Shown here one piece after another: positions 9,201-16,820 of a stretch of DNA of 42,183 nucleotides. The position numbers and the translations under genes were made by a program. Position 1 is the stretch's first letter; each line of letters starts with the position of its first letter. The stretch is from assembly GCF_035650855.1 (NCBI RefSeq), contig NZ_DASRGV010000290.1:1-42183 (forward strand), written 5' to 3'. Origin of the DNA: Actinocrinis sp035650855. GTDB lineage: Bacteria > Actinomycetota > Actinomycetes > Streptomycetales > Catenulisporaceae. The notes beneath the pieces were generated by a model. The model ran no database searches, was not told the DNA's origin, and saw only the letters and a list, made by a program, of their open reading frames with translations.

Positions 9201-9492
9201 CTATCTCACCGTCTTCCCGGACGGCCTGACGGCGATGCCCAAGGCCTCGAACCTGGACTTCGCCGCCGGACAGACCATCGCGAACGCCGTGCTGTCCCCG
9301 CTGCTGGACGGCGGAACGAACATCTACAACGGCTCGGGAGGCAACGTCGACGTGATCGTCGACCTGTTCGGGGTCTTCGCGCCGACGATCTCGCAGAGCA
9401 CGATCAGCTCGTCCGCCATGCACCTGAGCGGCTTGGCCGGGCAGGAGAGCGCGCTGCACGCTCCGCACGGAGCTTCGAGCGGAACGCGTTGA
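6214..9492 (+). CDS. Secreted beta-helix, PKD and LDTR-module surface protein
   Basis: A 1092-residue exported protein. The start is ATG 6214 after GGGTGGGA; a GTG at 6196 is an in-frame alternative. A signal peptide (about 1-28, ending PAQA) is followed by a right-handed parallel beta-helix region (about 30-410), which closes with the beta-helix cap pattern 'AIDSGD ... DILGNPR ... VDRGAYEF'. Three PKD-like Ig domains (about 410-690) come next, two of them with FDFG cores, then three copies of a module starting 'P-x-R-(I/V/L)-(M/L)-D-T-R' near residues 702, 829 and 952. Each module contains LNVTV or a similar strand, GGYLTVYPDG and an (I/V)AD end. Function is unknown; polysaccharide or surface binding is plausible for this mix of domains. 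There is no sortase motif or C-terminal membrane anchor. A strong terminator follows. Confidence 0.85.
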   Translation: MRTRVRVALTLSAVTVAAGLTAWPAQAAGTTYYVDISNQACSDSGSGTAAAPFCSIQAGVNAASAGDTVVVSSSLNVMYRAGAVISKSGSDGSPITIESNAAQHYSSSGNPLIWTTSGSSAFVLNGASHIAIRGFAILNYASAPLVQVQNSTDVTVDGIDGAASSGDGGSAAVTVDGASSAVTISRSALSGITVSSGAANVTVTTNRVSGNIGQTPILATGVNGLNVTSNTVERACPSGIDVEGASQQVSIENNIVIDDWGWGPGISGGYRDCAGVVAGTTPAQPEVTVSAGSAAHATSDYNDLYTWPTNNTAMYGWNGATYPNLAAFKTATGQGAHDLASLPWPAQQQANPYATADLPLTEGSPAIDSGDANAPGLLATDILGNPRTDDPYVPNTGGGSGYVDRGAYEFVPAAGSPASVTATPLTGTYPLVVTATATPPSAWAWASTYSFNFNDGTGWTTPSTSNKIQHTYTKLGANTAGIDVRETLYGATTSAHDSDTITVNPGSAPLVASLNLSYPSVPAAPISVTADGAGSTDGAPISSYTFDFGDGSTPMVVSAADGTSATHPMAIGKYTVKLTVVDVLGNTATTTQQLVVATDAVEAAALTVTEGAPVNGLVPVTMDPKGTTDGAPISSYSFDFGHGSAPVVVNAATSAPVTRPLPQGLYMVKLTVTDAFGRSQSVSKTVAVGGGFQPYGPARIMDTRKGIGVAAGAVPALGTVKLKLPQALLGTADSPTIAVVLNVTVTAPASGGYLTVYPDGMTRPTSSSLDFNAGETVPNQVTVPVGPDGTVDFYLGSGASAQLIADAEGVYSLGSGTGYTGVGPTRVLDTRTGLGGAGGRVAGGGTLKLTLPTSVVPASATAVLMNVTVVHPSGGGYLTVYPDGGSRPTTSVLDFPANDTVPNLVVVPITNGKVDFYLGSAGSADLVADVAGYYSPSSTSVLLPIVPTRLLDTRQIGPLPAGTYGTLELSNALQVPSNLLSAALYNITVTRPQTGGYLTVFPDGLTAMPKASNLDFAAGQTIANAVLSPLLDGGTNIYNGSGGNVDVIVDLFGVFAPTISQSTISSSAMHLSGLAGQESALHAPHGASSGTR

Positions 9493-9530
9493 CCGTCGAA
9501 GTGTCCTGATAAGCACACTGAGCAGTAGCT

Positions 9531-9568
9531 GTTCGGCTCCGAACCCGGTGACGGGTTCGGAGCCGAAC
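9531..9568. terminator. Bidirectional terminator hairpin (16-bp stem)
   Basis: A perfect 16-bp stem (GTTCGGCTCCGAACCC at 9531-9546 pairs with 9553-9568) encloses a 6-nt loop. It lies between the convergent ends of the beta-helix protein gene and apbE and can serve both strands. Confidence 0.85.
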
Positions 9569-9585
9569 GCGTTATGCGGGGGCTG

Positions 9586-10599
9586 TTACAGTGCCGGCCA
9601 GTCGGCGAGGATCAGGACGCTGCCGTCGTCGTGTACCAGGCGCGCGGGCAATCCGAGGTCGGTGAGCCAGCGCGCGGCGGATTCACCGCGAGCCATAGCA
9701 GCGGTGGCCGCGATGCTGGCATCCACGCACGTGATCGCGGCGACGCTTACCGCGCTCCAGCAGGATTGCGCGGGCTCGCCGAGCCGGGAATCGCCGAGCC
9801 GGGAATCGACGAGCCGCGAATCGACGAGCCGCGAATCGACATGGCGGTGCAGTTCCGTGCCCGCCCCGATCCAGCGGTGTACCGCCGCGCTCGACGTGGC
9901 GAGTCCGCCCTCTGCGATGCTGACGGAGCGGCCGGGAGCGGCGGCGTGGCCGATTGCCGCCTGCTCCGACGCACCGTCGCAGGCACCGTCGCGAGGGTCG
10001 TCGGCCACGCGCACCCGCCAGCCGCCATCAGGGGCCTGACCCTGGACGGCGAGGTCGTCACCGAGGCTCACCAGTACACCGCAGCCGGCTGCTCGGTGTG
10101 CGGCATACGCGGCGCGGTCCGCCGCCAAGGCCTTTGCGGTAGCGCCGAAGTCGAGCAGTGAGCCTGGTCGGATGCGGATCGACTGCCGACGCGGATCCCA
10201 GTCGATCGATCGCCAGCCGGGAGCCGGAGCAGGTCGGGTCATGCTGATGCTTGCGCCGCCAGCGCGCGCCTGTTCGAAGTCGCGGTCGTACCCCGTGCCG
10301 ACGACCGCCGCGCGAGTCGGGTCCACCGCGCCCTCGGTGAGCCGGGCCGCCCGCAGGGCCACCTCCACGGCCTCGGCGAACAGGTCGCTGACGGCCACGG
10401 GCCGACCCGCGCTCGCGTTCACCCGCGCGAGTTCCGAGTCGCCGCGGAAACGGCTGCACGCCGAGTTCATCGCCTCGATCTCCGCGCGCGCGGCCGCACA
10501 GGCCGAATCCAGCCGCTCCGGCACGGCGGACAAAACGACAGCCGTCCCGCCGAACGCGGGGAACTCGGCCCGTGCGATGTCGAACGCGGGAGTGGTCAC
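9586..10599 (-). CDS. apbE: FAD:protein FMN transferase (ApbE family)
   Basis: A 337-residue ApbE-family enzyme; members attach FMN to Thr/Ser of exported or membrane flavoproteins, using FAD and Mg2+. Visible family motifs are an N-terminal FGGTAV strand, 'NSACSRFRGDSEL', the central 'DFGATAKALAADRAA', 'VSLGDDLAVQG', 'GLATSSAAVHRW', and a C-terminal 'VDASIAATAAMA'. No signal peptide is obvious. The conserved His-x-x-Asp-Pro-x-Thr-Gly-x-Pro loop is altered: it reads HVDSRL and then repeats VDSRL/GDSRL before GEPA, encoded by four 15-bp tandem units. Whether the enzyme remains active is uncertain. The start is GTG 10599. The gene lies 49 nt downstream of a membrane heme-type protein gene and is probably cotranscribed. 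No FMN-binding-domain acceptor is encoded in the window. Confidence 0.88.
   Translation of the reverse strand: MTTPAFDIARAEFPAFGGTAVVLSAVPERLDSACAAARAEIEAMNSACSRFRGDSELARVNASAGRPVAVSDLFAEAVEVALRAARLTEGAVDPTRAAVVGTGYDRDFEQARAGGASISMTRPAPAPGWRSIDWDPRRQSIRIRPGSLLDFGATAKALAADRAAYAAHRAAGCGVLVSLGDDLAVQGQAPDGGWRVRVADDPRDGACDGASEQAAIGHAAAPGRSVSIAEGGLATSSAAVHRWIGAGTELHRHVDSRLVDSRLVDSRLGDSRLGEPAQSCWSAVSVAAITCVDASIAATAAMARGESAARWLTDLGLPARLVHDDGSVLILADWPAL
9781..9840 (-). repeat. Four 15-bp tandem repeats inside apbE
   Basis: Four consecutive 15-bp units lie in frame (plus-strand unit GAGCCGSGAATCGMC, with two variable bases). On the coding strand they give VDSRL, VDSRL, VDSRL, GDSRL. The repeat sits in the conserved substrate/metal loop of ApbE. 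Because units are whole multiples of a codon, gain or loss keeps the frame. Confidence 0.9.
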
Positions 10600-10648
10600 G
10601 ACGAGCCGCCCACAGTCGCGCAGTAGGTTCGCGGTGGGCGCGGCAGGA

Positions 10649-11347
10649 TCACCGCTGCCACGATGCCGACAGGTGCGCGGCGGCCATTGCGATCGCGATA
10701 CCTGCGGCCAGGCCGACCGCCGTGATCGACCAGCGCAGGCCGCGACCGCCGACCGCGACCGCCGCGCCGTAGGCCCGTGAACTGCGCAGGTCCGCGCCGA
10801 TGAGCCCGGGTAGCCGCCAGATGTAGGCGAGCACGTGGATGGTCATGACTCCCAGCCAGAGCACGAAGCTCGCTTTGTGCATGAACAGCAGCGGGATGCC
10901 GTGGTAGGACGTGCCCTTCTCGAAGCCGAGCGCGACGCCGGTGCTGAGTACGCCCACGCTCGTGAGGATCACGAACGGCCCGAGCACACGCAGCAGCGGC
11001 GCAGGCGGTCCTTTACGCGCGTATTCGCGATCGCCGGTGTAATAACGGATGAAGCGGTAGAACGTCGAGCCGATCTTCACGCAGACCGGGCCGATGAGAA
11101 GCAGCCCGATGAAGTAGTGCCAATACAGCAGGCTGCGTAGGGAGAGGATCGTTACGCCCTCCGCGGCGAACAGCACGAGCAGTACGGCTCCGGTGATCGC
11201 GGTCAGCCGCTCGTTGCCCTCGGGTCCGGAGTGCGATCCGGCCGGCGGAGTCCTGCGATGGGAGGTCATGCCGGGGGAGCGCGCGGCCTCGTTCGATGCG
11301 GCGTTCTCTGTCACTGCGTTGTTCCACGCGGCGCTGTCACGTACCAC
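10649..11347 (-). CDS. Five-helix membrane protein, cytochrome b561-like
   Basis: A 232-residue membrane protein with five predicted hydrophobic helices after a polar N-terminus of about 45 residues. Histidines occur in or beside helices at LYWHYF, YHGIP, FMHKASF and TIHVLAY, the kind of spacing seen in di-heme cytochrome b561/ferric-reductase-like proteins; heme binding is inferred, not shown. It lies just upstream of apbE and downstream of the kinase gene on the same strand, so it may be the membrane electron-transfer partner of a flavinylated protein. The start is uncertain: GTG 11347 is used here, while ATG 11269 would drop 26 residues without losing any helix. A direct-repeat box about 60 bp upstream suggests control by the adjacent response regulator. 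Confidence 0.7.
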   Translation of the reverse strand: MVRDSAAWNNAVTENAASNEAARSPGMTSHRRTPPAGSHSGPEGNERLTAITGAVLLVLFAAEGVTILSLRSLLYWHYFIGLLLIGPVCVKIGSTFYRFIRYYTGDREYARKGPPAPLLRVLGPFVILTSVGVLSTGVALGFEKGTSYHGIPLLFMHKASFVLWLGVMTIHVLAYIWRLPGLIGADLRSSRAYGAAVAVGGRGLRWSITAVGLAAGIAIAMAAAHLSASWQR

Positions 11348-11406
11348 GGCCCGGTGCGTCCCTTCTGCAGACCTCCCCTCCAGGATCGATTCCGGGCTTC
11401 GTGAAT

Positions 11407-11432
11407 CCGGTTCAGAACTCGCTCAGAACCGG
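11407..11432 (-). promoter_or_regulatory. Putative response-regulator box (11-bp direct repeat)
   Basis: The heptamer GTTCTGA (minus strand) occurs twice with an 11-bp period (plus coordinates 11412-11418 and 11423-11429), the layout used by OmpR/PhoB-type regulators. The same site is framed by CCGGTTC (11407-11413) and GAACCGG (11426-11432). It lies between the kinase stop and the membrane protein start. Binding by the neighbouring regulator is inferred. Confidence 0.5.
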
Positions 11433-11490
11433 TAAAGATCGCTGATCGGGCCTCGCGAACCGGCGCGCCGCGGGCGTTTCGGTCGTTCGA

Positions 11491-12849
11491 TCAGGACGCT
11501 GACGGAAGATCGAGTTCCACGGTCAGCCCGCCGCCGGGGGTGTCCGTCAGCCGCACCGCGCCGCCGTTCGCCGTGATCAGCCGGTGCACGATCGCCAGGC
11601 CCAGCCCGTTTCCGCGCGCGTCCGGATTGCCGAAGCGGTGAAAGGCGGCCTGCTTGGCCGGCTCGTCCATGCCCGGACCGTTGTCGATCACCTGCAGCAG
11701 CACCCGGCCGTCGACGCGCCTCACCCGCATCTGCACGCGGCCCGCGTCGGGGACCGCCTCCAGGGCGTTGGCCAGCACGTTGTCGAGCATCTGCTCCAGA
11801 TCCCCGGCTCCGAGGCGCGCCACCGCCTCGGGCCCGATCGCGCCGACGGTCTCGGGCGGTTCCAGCTCGATCCGCCGCTCCCTGGCCACCGGCTCCCAGG
11901 CCGCGACGCGTTCCGCCGCGACCGCACCGACGTCGACCGGCTCGCGGCGCGGCACCCGCCCCTCCGCCCTGGCGACCGCGAGCAGACCGTCCACGAGCCG
12001 GGAGAGCCGGCCGATCTCCTCCAGCGCCCCGGCCAGCTCGGCGGCGGTTCCGCCCTCGGTCTCCGCAGCCAGCACGTCCAACCGCAGCCGTAGCGCGGTC
12101 AGCGGCGTGCGCAGCTGGTGTGAGACGTCTGCGACCCACGCCCGATGGCCGTGCACGAGGGTCTGTGTCCGCTCTGCCATCCGGTTGAACGTCGCCGCGA
12201 GTGCGCGCACCTCGGCCGGCCCGTGGCTGGTCTCGGCGCGGACGGTCAGCTCTCCATCACCGAGCCGCGCCGCCGCGGCGCCAAGCCCGCTCAGCGGCCG
12301 GGAGACCCAGCGGGCCAGCCGAAGCGAGAGCGCCACGCCCAGGATCAGGCCGGCCAGTCCGGTCAATCCGAGCCAGACCCAGAGCACCGTCATGTGCTCG
12401 TCGAGCTCACCGGTCGAGCGCCCGAACACCACGGTGCCCGAATACTTGTCGTCATCGGAGACCGGCACCGCGGCCAGGAACCACGCTCCATCCTGCGCGG
12501 TCTGCTCGTGATCGCGTGCGGTGCGTGCCGTCACGACCAAAGCACGGGCACGAGCGTCCGTCGTCGCCGAGCAACCCGCGGAAGTGAGCAGGCGGTCATC
12601 CGGCAGGTAGACGGCGGCGCAGTCGTGGTGCTTCGCCGCCTCGGCGAGGGCCGCGTTCATCGCGGTGGGCGGGTGGTGGTCGGTCAGGTACTCCTCGGCG
12701 GCGGAGGACACCTGGCGCCCGGCCGAGATCGCGTCGAAACGGAACGACTCGCGTTCCTTGGCGTCGACCGCCACGCCAACCGGCACTACCGCCACCACCA
12801 GCAGCGCCGCGATCAGTGCCACGAATGTGAGCGCGATGCGTCGGGACAC
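11491..12849 (-). CDS. Sensor histidine kinase
   Basis: A 452-residue class I histidine kinase. An N-terminal membrane helix (about 5-28) and a second helix (about 155-178) frame an extracellular sensor domain of about 125 residues that contains two cysteines. A HAMP linker (about 178-230) leads to the dimerisation domain with the phosphoacceptor His244 in VSHQLRTPL. The catalytic ATPase domain shows the N box (LDNVLANALEA), G1 (DNGPGM) and G2 (GNGLGLAI). It lies 86 nt downstream of its partner response regulator on the same strand. The signal is unknown. The start is GTG 12849. Downstream genes encode a heme-type membrane protein and ApbE, so redox or metal sensing is a reasonable guess. Confidence 0.93.
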   Translation of the reverse strand: MSRRIALTFVALIAALLVVAVVPVGVAVDAKERESFRFDAISAGRQVSSAAEEYLTDHHPPTAMNAALAEAAKHHDCAAVYLPDDRLLTSAGCSATTDARARALVVTARTARDHEQTAQDGAWFLAAVPVSDDDKYSGTVVFGRSTGELDEHMTVLWVWLGLTGLAGLILGVALSLRLARWVSRPLSGLGAAAARLGDGELTVRAETSHGPAEVRALAATFNRMAERTQTLVHGHRAWVADVSHQLRTPLTALRLRLDVLAAETEGGTAAELAGALEEIGRLSRLVDGLLAVARAEGRVPRREPVDVGAVAAERVAAWEPVARERRIELEPPETVGAIGPEAVARLGAGDLEQMLDNVLANALEAVPDAGRVQMRVRRVDGRVLLQVIDNGPGMDEPAKQAAFHRFGNPDARGNGLGLAIVHRLITANGGAVRLTDTPGGGLTVELDLPSAS

Positions 12850-12935
12850 GGCCGGTCAACCCGCCGTCACGGCGCCGTGTGCGACGGTGCCGACAGTCGC
12901 CGGGCAGCGGGCCGGGCGCGCAGGGGTGCAGGGAC

Positions 12936-13622
12936 TCATTCGAGTTCGCCGAGCCGGAATCCCCGCCCGTACACGGTTTCCACCAGCCCTGTCACACCGA
13001 GCTTGCGCCGCAGTGCCGCCACATGCACGTCCAGCACCTTCGTCGGCCCATACCAGTTGGCGTCCCAGACCCGCTCCAGCAGCTCCTGGCGGGAGACGAC
13101 GCGGCCGGGGTCGGCGGCCAGGCACTCCAGGATGTCGAACTCCTTCGGCGTCAGCGACACCTCGGTCCCGTCCACGGTCACCCGGCGGGTGCGCGGATCC
13201 ACCGTCATCGGGCCGTGAATGTACACCGCCGGGCCGCTCGGCCGGATGCGGCGCAGCACCGCCCGGATGCGTGCCAGCAGCTCCGCGAGCCCGAAGGGTT
13301 TGACCAGGTAATCGTCCGCGCCCTCGTCAAGGGCGACGACCCGGTCCCCTTCCTCTCCGCGTGCGGTCACCACGATGATCGCCGCGTCGCAGCGCCGGCG
13401 CAGGCCGCGGCACACCTCGAGGCCGTCCATGTCCGGCAGCCCGAGGTCGAGCAGCACCACGTCGGCCGCCGCGGCGGCCAGGGCCTGCGCACCGGTCCCG
13501 ACGACCTCGACCTGGTATCCGGCCCCGGTGAGCCCGCGGGCCATCGAGTTCGCGATCCCGGGATCGTCCTCGACCACCAAGGCCTGGATCCGCAGGCCGC
13601 CGCCGCTCCCGCTCGCCGTCAC
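12936..13622 (-). CDS. OmpR/PhoB-family response regulator
   Basis: A 228-residue two-domain regulator. The receiver domain has the acidic pair Asp19/Asp20, phosphoacceptor Asp59 in LLDLGLPDMDG, and the conserved LVKPF lysine. The C-terminal winged helix (about 130-226) shows LTPKEFDILECLA and the ending VYGRGFRL. It is the first gene of a minus-strand set with the histidine kinase, and both probably share a promoter in 13623-13821, a region divergent to the secreted LDTR protein gene. The start is GTG 13622. A likely target is the direct-repeat box at 11407-11432 in front of the membrane protein/apbE pair (inference). Confidence 0.93.
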   Translation of the reverse strand: MTASGSGGGLRIQALVVEDDPGIANSMARGLTGAGYQVEVVGTGAQALAAAAADVVLLDLGLPDMDGLEVCRGLRRRCDAAIIVVTARGEEGDRVVALDEGADDYLVKPFGLAELLARIRAVLRRIRPSGPAVYIHGPMTVDPRTRRVTVDGTEVSLTPKEFDILECLAADPGRVVSRQELLERVWDANWYGPTKVLDVHVAALRRKLGVTGLVETVYGRGFRLGELE

Positions 13623-13766
13623 AGGGCCACCTTATGACGCGCGGGCCGGTGCTCGCCTCTGGTCGACCGGAGGAAAAAGGCCAGGACCATCGGCCGGTGC
13701 GGCGGCGCGGCAATCCGGTGTCCCGGAAATCTGCGTTCTGGTTCAATGTCAATCGCTGATTTCGGG

Positions 13767-13788
13767 GGCCGCGCAGCATGGCGCGGCC
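13767..13788 (+). other. Leader hairpin before the secreted LDTR protein gene
   Basis: An 8-bp perfect stem (GGCCGCGC/GCGCGGCC) with a 6-nt loop lies 33 nt upstream of the ATG at 13822, in the 199-bp divergent region shared with the response regulator. It could stabilise or regulate the leader RNA. I see no convincing -10/-35 pair in this region. Confidence 0.35.
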
Positions 13789-13821
13789 GGGGCGGTATTG
13801 AGGGGCGGGAATTTCAGTCTG

Positions 13822-16770
13822 ATGACGGGTCTGAGAGCACAGGGGCGGATCCGCCGGTTGGCGGTGGTCGCCTTCACGGTGGCGGCGCTGGGAGCGTCGG
13901 GCGTGAGCGCCGCCGCTGCGGCGACGAGCACGGGATCGACGGCGGCGAAGCCGGTCGCCGGTTCAAGCGCCAAGCGCGCTGCGACTCCGGCGGCGAAGAC
14001 AGCGACGCAGAAGGCAGCGCCGCAGAAGACAGCGGCACCGAAGGTGCGGCCGCACGCGTTCTCGCTGCCCGAGCAGCCCGGACTGGCCGGCAAGTTCGTC
14101 GCCGCCGGACCGACTCGGCTGCTGGACACCCGCAAGGGGATCGGCACCGGCGGCGTCGTGGCGCCGGTCGGCCAGGTGCCGCTCCTGCTCGACGTCTCGC
14201 AGGTGGCGGGCGGCTCGGCGACCCCGACCTCCGTCGTGCTGAACGTGACGGTGACGAACCAGACCTCCGGCGGCTACGTCGTGGTCTATCCCGGCAGCTC
14301 GTCGCGGCCGGCCTCGTCGAACCTGGACTACGCCGCCGGGCAGACCGTGGCGAACATGGTCACGGTTCCGGTCGGCTACGACGGCAAGGTCCAGTTCTAC
14401 GTCTCCGGCGGCCACGCCGACGTGATCGCCGACCTCTTCGGCTACTACACGATCGACACGGCCGCGTCCACGTACGTGCCGGACGGCCCGAGCCGGATCC
14501 TCGACACGCGTTCGGGCATCGGGACGGGCGGGGTGAAGGCCCCGGTCGGCGCGGGCAAGAGCATCCGCCTTCAAGTGGACGGCGTAGCCGGCATTCCGGC
14601 GGCGAACGTCTCCGCGGTCGTGCTCAACGTCACCGAGACGAACTCCTCGACCGGCGGATACCTGACGGCTTATCCGGACGGCGGCAGCGTGCCGACGACC
14701 TCGAACCTGGACTTCCCGGCCGGCAAGACGGTGGCCAACCTGGTCACGGTCCCGGTCGGCGCGGACGGGAAGATCGACTTCTTCAACAAGTCCGGCACCG
14801 TCGACGTCATCGCGGACCTGGCCGGCTACTACCTGGCGAACGCGCCGCGGTCCGGCGGGATCCTGCAGAACCTCGACACGCCGACGCGGCTGCTGGACAC
14901 GCGGTCGGGTCTCGGCACCGGCGGGGTGAAGGCGCCGGTCGGCGCGGGCGCGAGCATCAGCCTCCAGGTGGACGGCGCCGCCGGGATCGCGCAGAAGAAC
15001 GTCACCGCGGTGATCCTCAACGTCACCGAGACGACGCCGAGCGTCGGCGGCTACCTGACGGTCTACCCGGACGGCGAGAGCGTCCCGACGGCGTCGAACA
15101 TCGACTTCGCCGCCGGCGAGACCGTGCCGAACCTGGTGGTGGCGCCGGTGGGCGCGGACGGCAAGGTCGACTTCTTCAACAAGTACGGCACCACCAACGT
15201 CATCGCCGACGTCTTCGGCTACTTCCTGGCCGGCGGCGACCTCTCGGTCAGCACGCCGAAGTTCGCCTCCCCGACCGTCGACACCACGAGCGGCGCGGTG
15301 GCGGACACGGTGACGTGGACGGTCACCGACTCGAACCCGGCGGCTACCCAGACCGGCGGCGAGCTGGTGCTGCGCCAGCAGGGCAGCACTCCGAACACAT
15401 TCGTCGGCCAGTGGTACGTCGTCGACTTCCTCTCGACGCAGAGCCTGTATCAGGGCGCGACCGTGGTTTCCGGGGACGCCGCGAAAGCGACCTTCTCCTA
15501 TGACTTCGCCGTGCCGCAGTACGCGGGCGCGGCCACGGCGAAGTGGGTCGTCGCGCTGGTGACGGTCTTCGAGAACGCGACCCAGCAGGGCCAGCTGCTG
15601 TCCGGCTCGGAGCTCGCCGGGGCCGGGAACGCGGTGACCGCCACGCAGCAGGTCTCGGCGGTCGCTCCGTCGTACGACCTGCTCCAGCTGGCGAACAACG
15701 GCAACCCGCCGTACTACTACAACGCCGGCAACTCGGAGGTCCCGTACCAGCTCGAGGTCCAGGACGGGCAATCCGGGTTCTGGCAGGGCACGCTGACAAT
15801 CAGCGGGCCCGGCGGCAAGCAGCTGTCGGGGTCGTTCTACTACCAGAACGACTACGGCGTCTCCTCCGGCATGTGCCAGGGGTACGGCTCGACCGCGAAC
15901 CAGAGCACTGATGCCCACTGCTACGTGTACGTCGACATTCCGGCCAGCGCTCCCGCCGGAACGTGGACGGTGTCTTCGATCAGCCTGACGAACAACGCCG
16001 GCCAGACGAAGACCTACACCGGTATCAGCGCGCTGCCGATCAGCGTCACCTCGGACGGTGTGATCAGCGCGAGCAACTTCAGCCCGAGCGCGACCCAGCT
16101 GAACAACTGGACCTCGAACGCTCCGTTCCAGCTCTCCATGAGGATCGCGGGAGCGCAAAGCGGCGTCGCCTCCATCCAGCTGTTCTGGGGACCCTTCCTG
16201 AACGTGTGCGCGCAGCAGTCGACGACTCCGACGGTCGGCTCCGGCGGCGTCTACACGATTCCCGTCGTCATGTATCGGACGTACCAGGCGCTGAGCACCT
16301 GCACCCTGGACGGTGTCGTGATCACCGACGGCGCCGGGAACGTCTCGCTCTACGGCACTCAGTTCGGCGCGGCTGCGACCGGCGTCAAGGTGACCACGAT
16401 GCCTGACACCACCCCGCCGACGGCCAGCTCGGCTTCGCTGAACCACACCACCATCGCGCAGAGCCAGATCGGGAACTTCAGCTACGTGATCAACGTGCAG
16501 TCGAGCGATCCGACCGCGCCGGTCAGCAGTTTCAGCAGCTACCTCTACGACAGCACCGGCAACGTCGTGGGCCAGGAGTTCGGCGGCGTGTCGGCGGGAC
16601 CGGACGGCGCGCTGATGCTCGGGCTCGACGTGCCGTACGGGCTCGCCGTAGGCACCTACACCGTCGGCTTCACCATCACCGACGAGGCCGGGTTGAGCAC
16701 GAAGTACGGCGAGCCCGGTTCGGCGCCGGTCCCCGGCGGGCCGCTCACGTTCACCGTGACGGCCGGTTGA
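13822..16770 (+). CDS. Secreted LDTR-module protein with Ig-like C-terminus
   Basis: A 982-residue exported protein. ATG 13822 gives a clear signal peptide (RIRRL basic start, hydrophobic core, Ala-rich end at about 36); the frame is open far upstream, but that part is non-coding shadow. A low-complexity Ala/Lys/Thr linker (about 37-85) precedes three modules beginning GPTRLLDTR (about 96), GPSRILDTR (about 222) and TPTRLLDTR (about 353). Each contains LNVTVT/LNVTET, GG-Y-(L/V)-x-x-YP, SN(L/I)D and an 'VIAD' end followed by an aromatic pair. The modules are homologous to those of the protein at 6214-9492. The C-terminal half (about 475-982) is Ser/Thr/Asn-rich and beta-like, with repeated Ig-type segments and no family I can name. 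There is no sortase signal. Function is unknown; an extracellular or wall-associated adhesive role is possible. Confidence 0.85.
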   Translation: MTGLRAQGRIRRLAVVAFTVAALGASGVSAAAAATSTGSTAAKPVAGSSAKRAATPAAKTATQKAAPQKTAAPKVRPHAFSLPEQPGLAGKFVAAGPTRLLDTRKGIGTGGVVAPVGQVPLLLDVSQVAGGSATPTSVVLNVTVTNQTSGGYVVVYPGSSSRPASSNLDYAAGQTVANMVTVPVGYDGKVQFYVSGGHADVIADLFGYYTIDTAASTYVPDGPSRILDTRSGIGTGGVKAPVGAGKSIRLQVDGVAGIPAANVSAVVLNVTETNSSTGGYLTAYPDGGSVPTTSNLDFPAGKTVANLVTVPVGADGKIDFFNKSGTVDVIADLAGYYLANAPRSGGILQNLDTPTRLLDTRSGLGTGGVKAPVGAGASISLQVDGAAGIAQKNVTAVILNVTETTPSVGGYLTVYPDGESVPTASNIDFAAGETVPNLVVAPVGADGKVDFFNKYGTTNVIADVFGYFLAGGDLSVSTPKFASPTVDTTSGAVADTVTWTVTDSNPAATQTGGELVLRQQGSTPNTFVGQWYVVDFLSTQSLYQGATVVSGDAAKATFSYDFAVPQYAGAATAKWVVALVTVFENATQQGQLLSGSELAGAGNAVTATQQVSAVAPSYDLLQLANNGNPPYYYNAGNSEVPYQLEVQDGQSGFWQGTLTISGPGGKQLSGSFYYQNDYGVSSGMCQGYGSTANQSTDAHCYVYVDIPASAPAGTWTVSSISLTNNAGQTKTYTGISALPISVTSDGVISASNFSPSATQLNNWTSNAPFQLSMRIAGAQSGVASIQLFWGPFLNVCAQQSTTPTVGSGGVYTIPVVMYRTYQALSTCTLDGVVITDGAGNVSLYGTQFGAAATGVKVTTMPDTTPPTASSASLNHTTIAQSQIGNFSYVINVQSSDPTAPVSSFSSYLYDSTGNVVGQEFGGVSAGPDGALMLGLDVPYGLAVGTYTVGFTITDEAGLSTKYGEPGSAPVPGGPLTFTVTAG

Positions 16771-16820
16771 TTCCCGCACCCGAGCCGGCCGCCGGCCGCA
16801 CAGCGAAAGGGCAATCCGCC

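Noticed and set aside
9781..9840. CRISPR-like array
   Set aside because: The units are contiguous 15-mers without spacers and in frame with apbE.
13375..13821. Upstream extension of the LDTR protein frame by 149 codons
   Set aside because: It overlaps the response regulator in antisense; the signal peptide at 13822 fixes the start.
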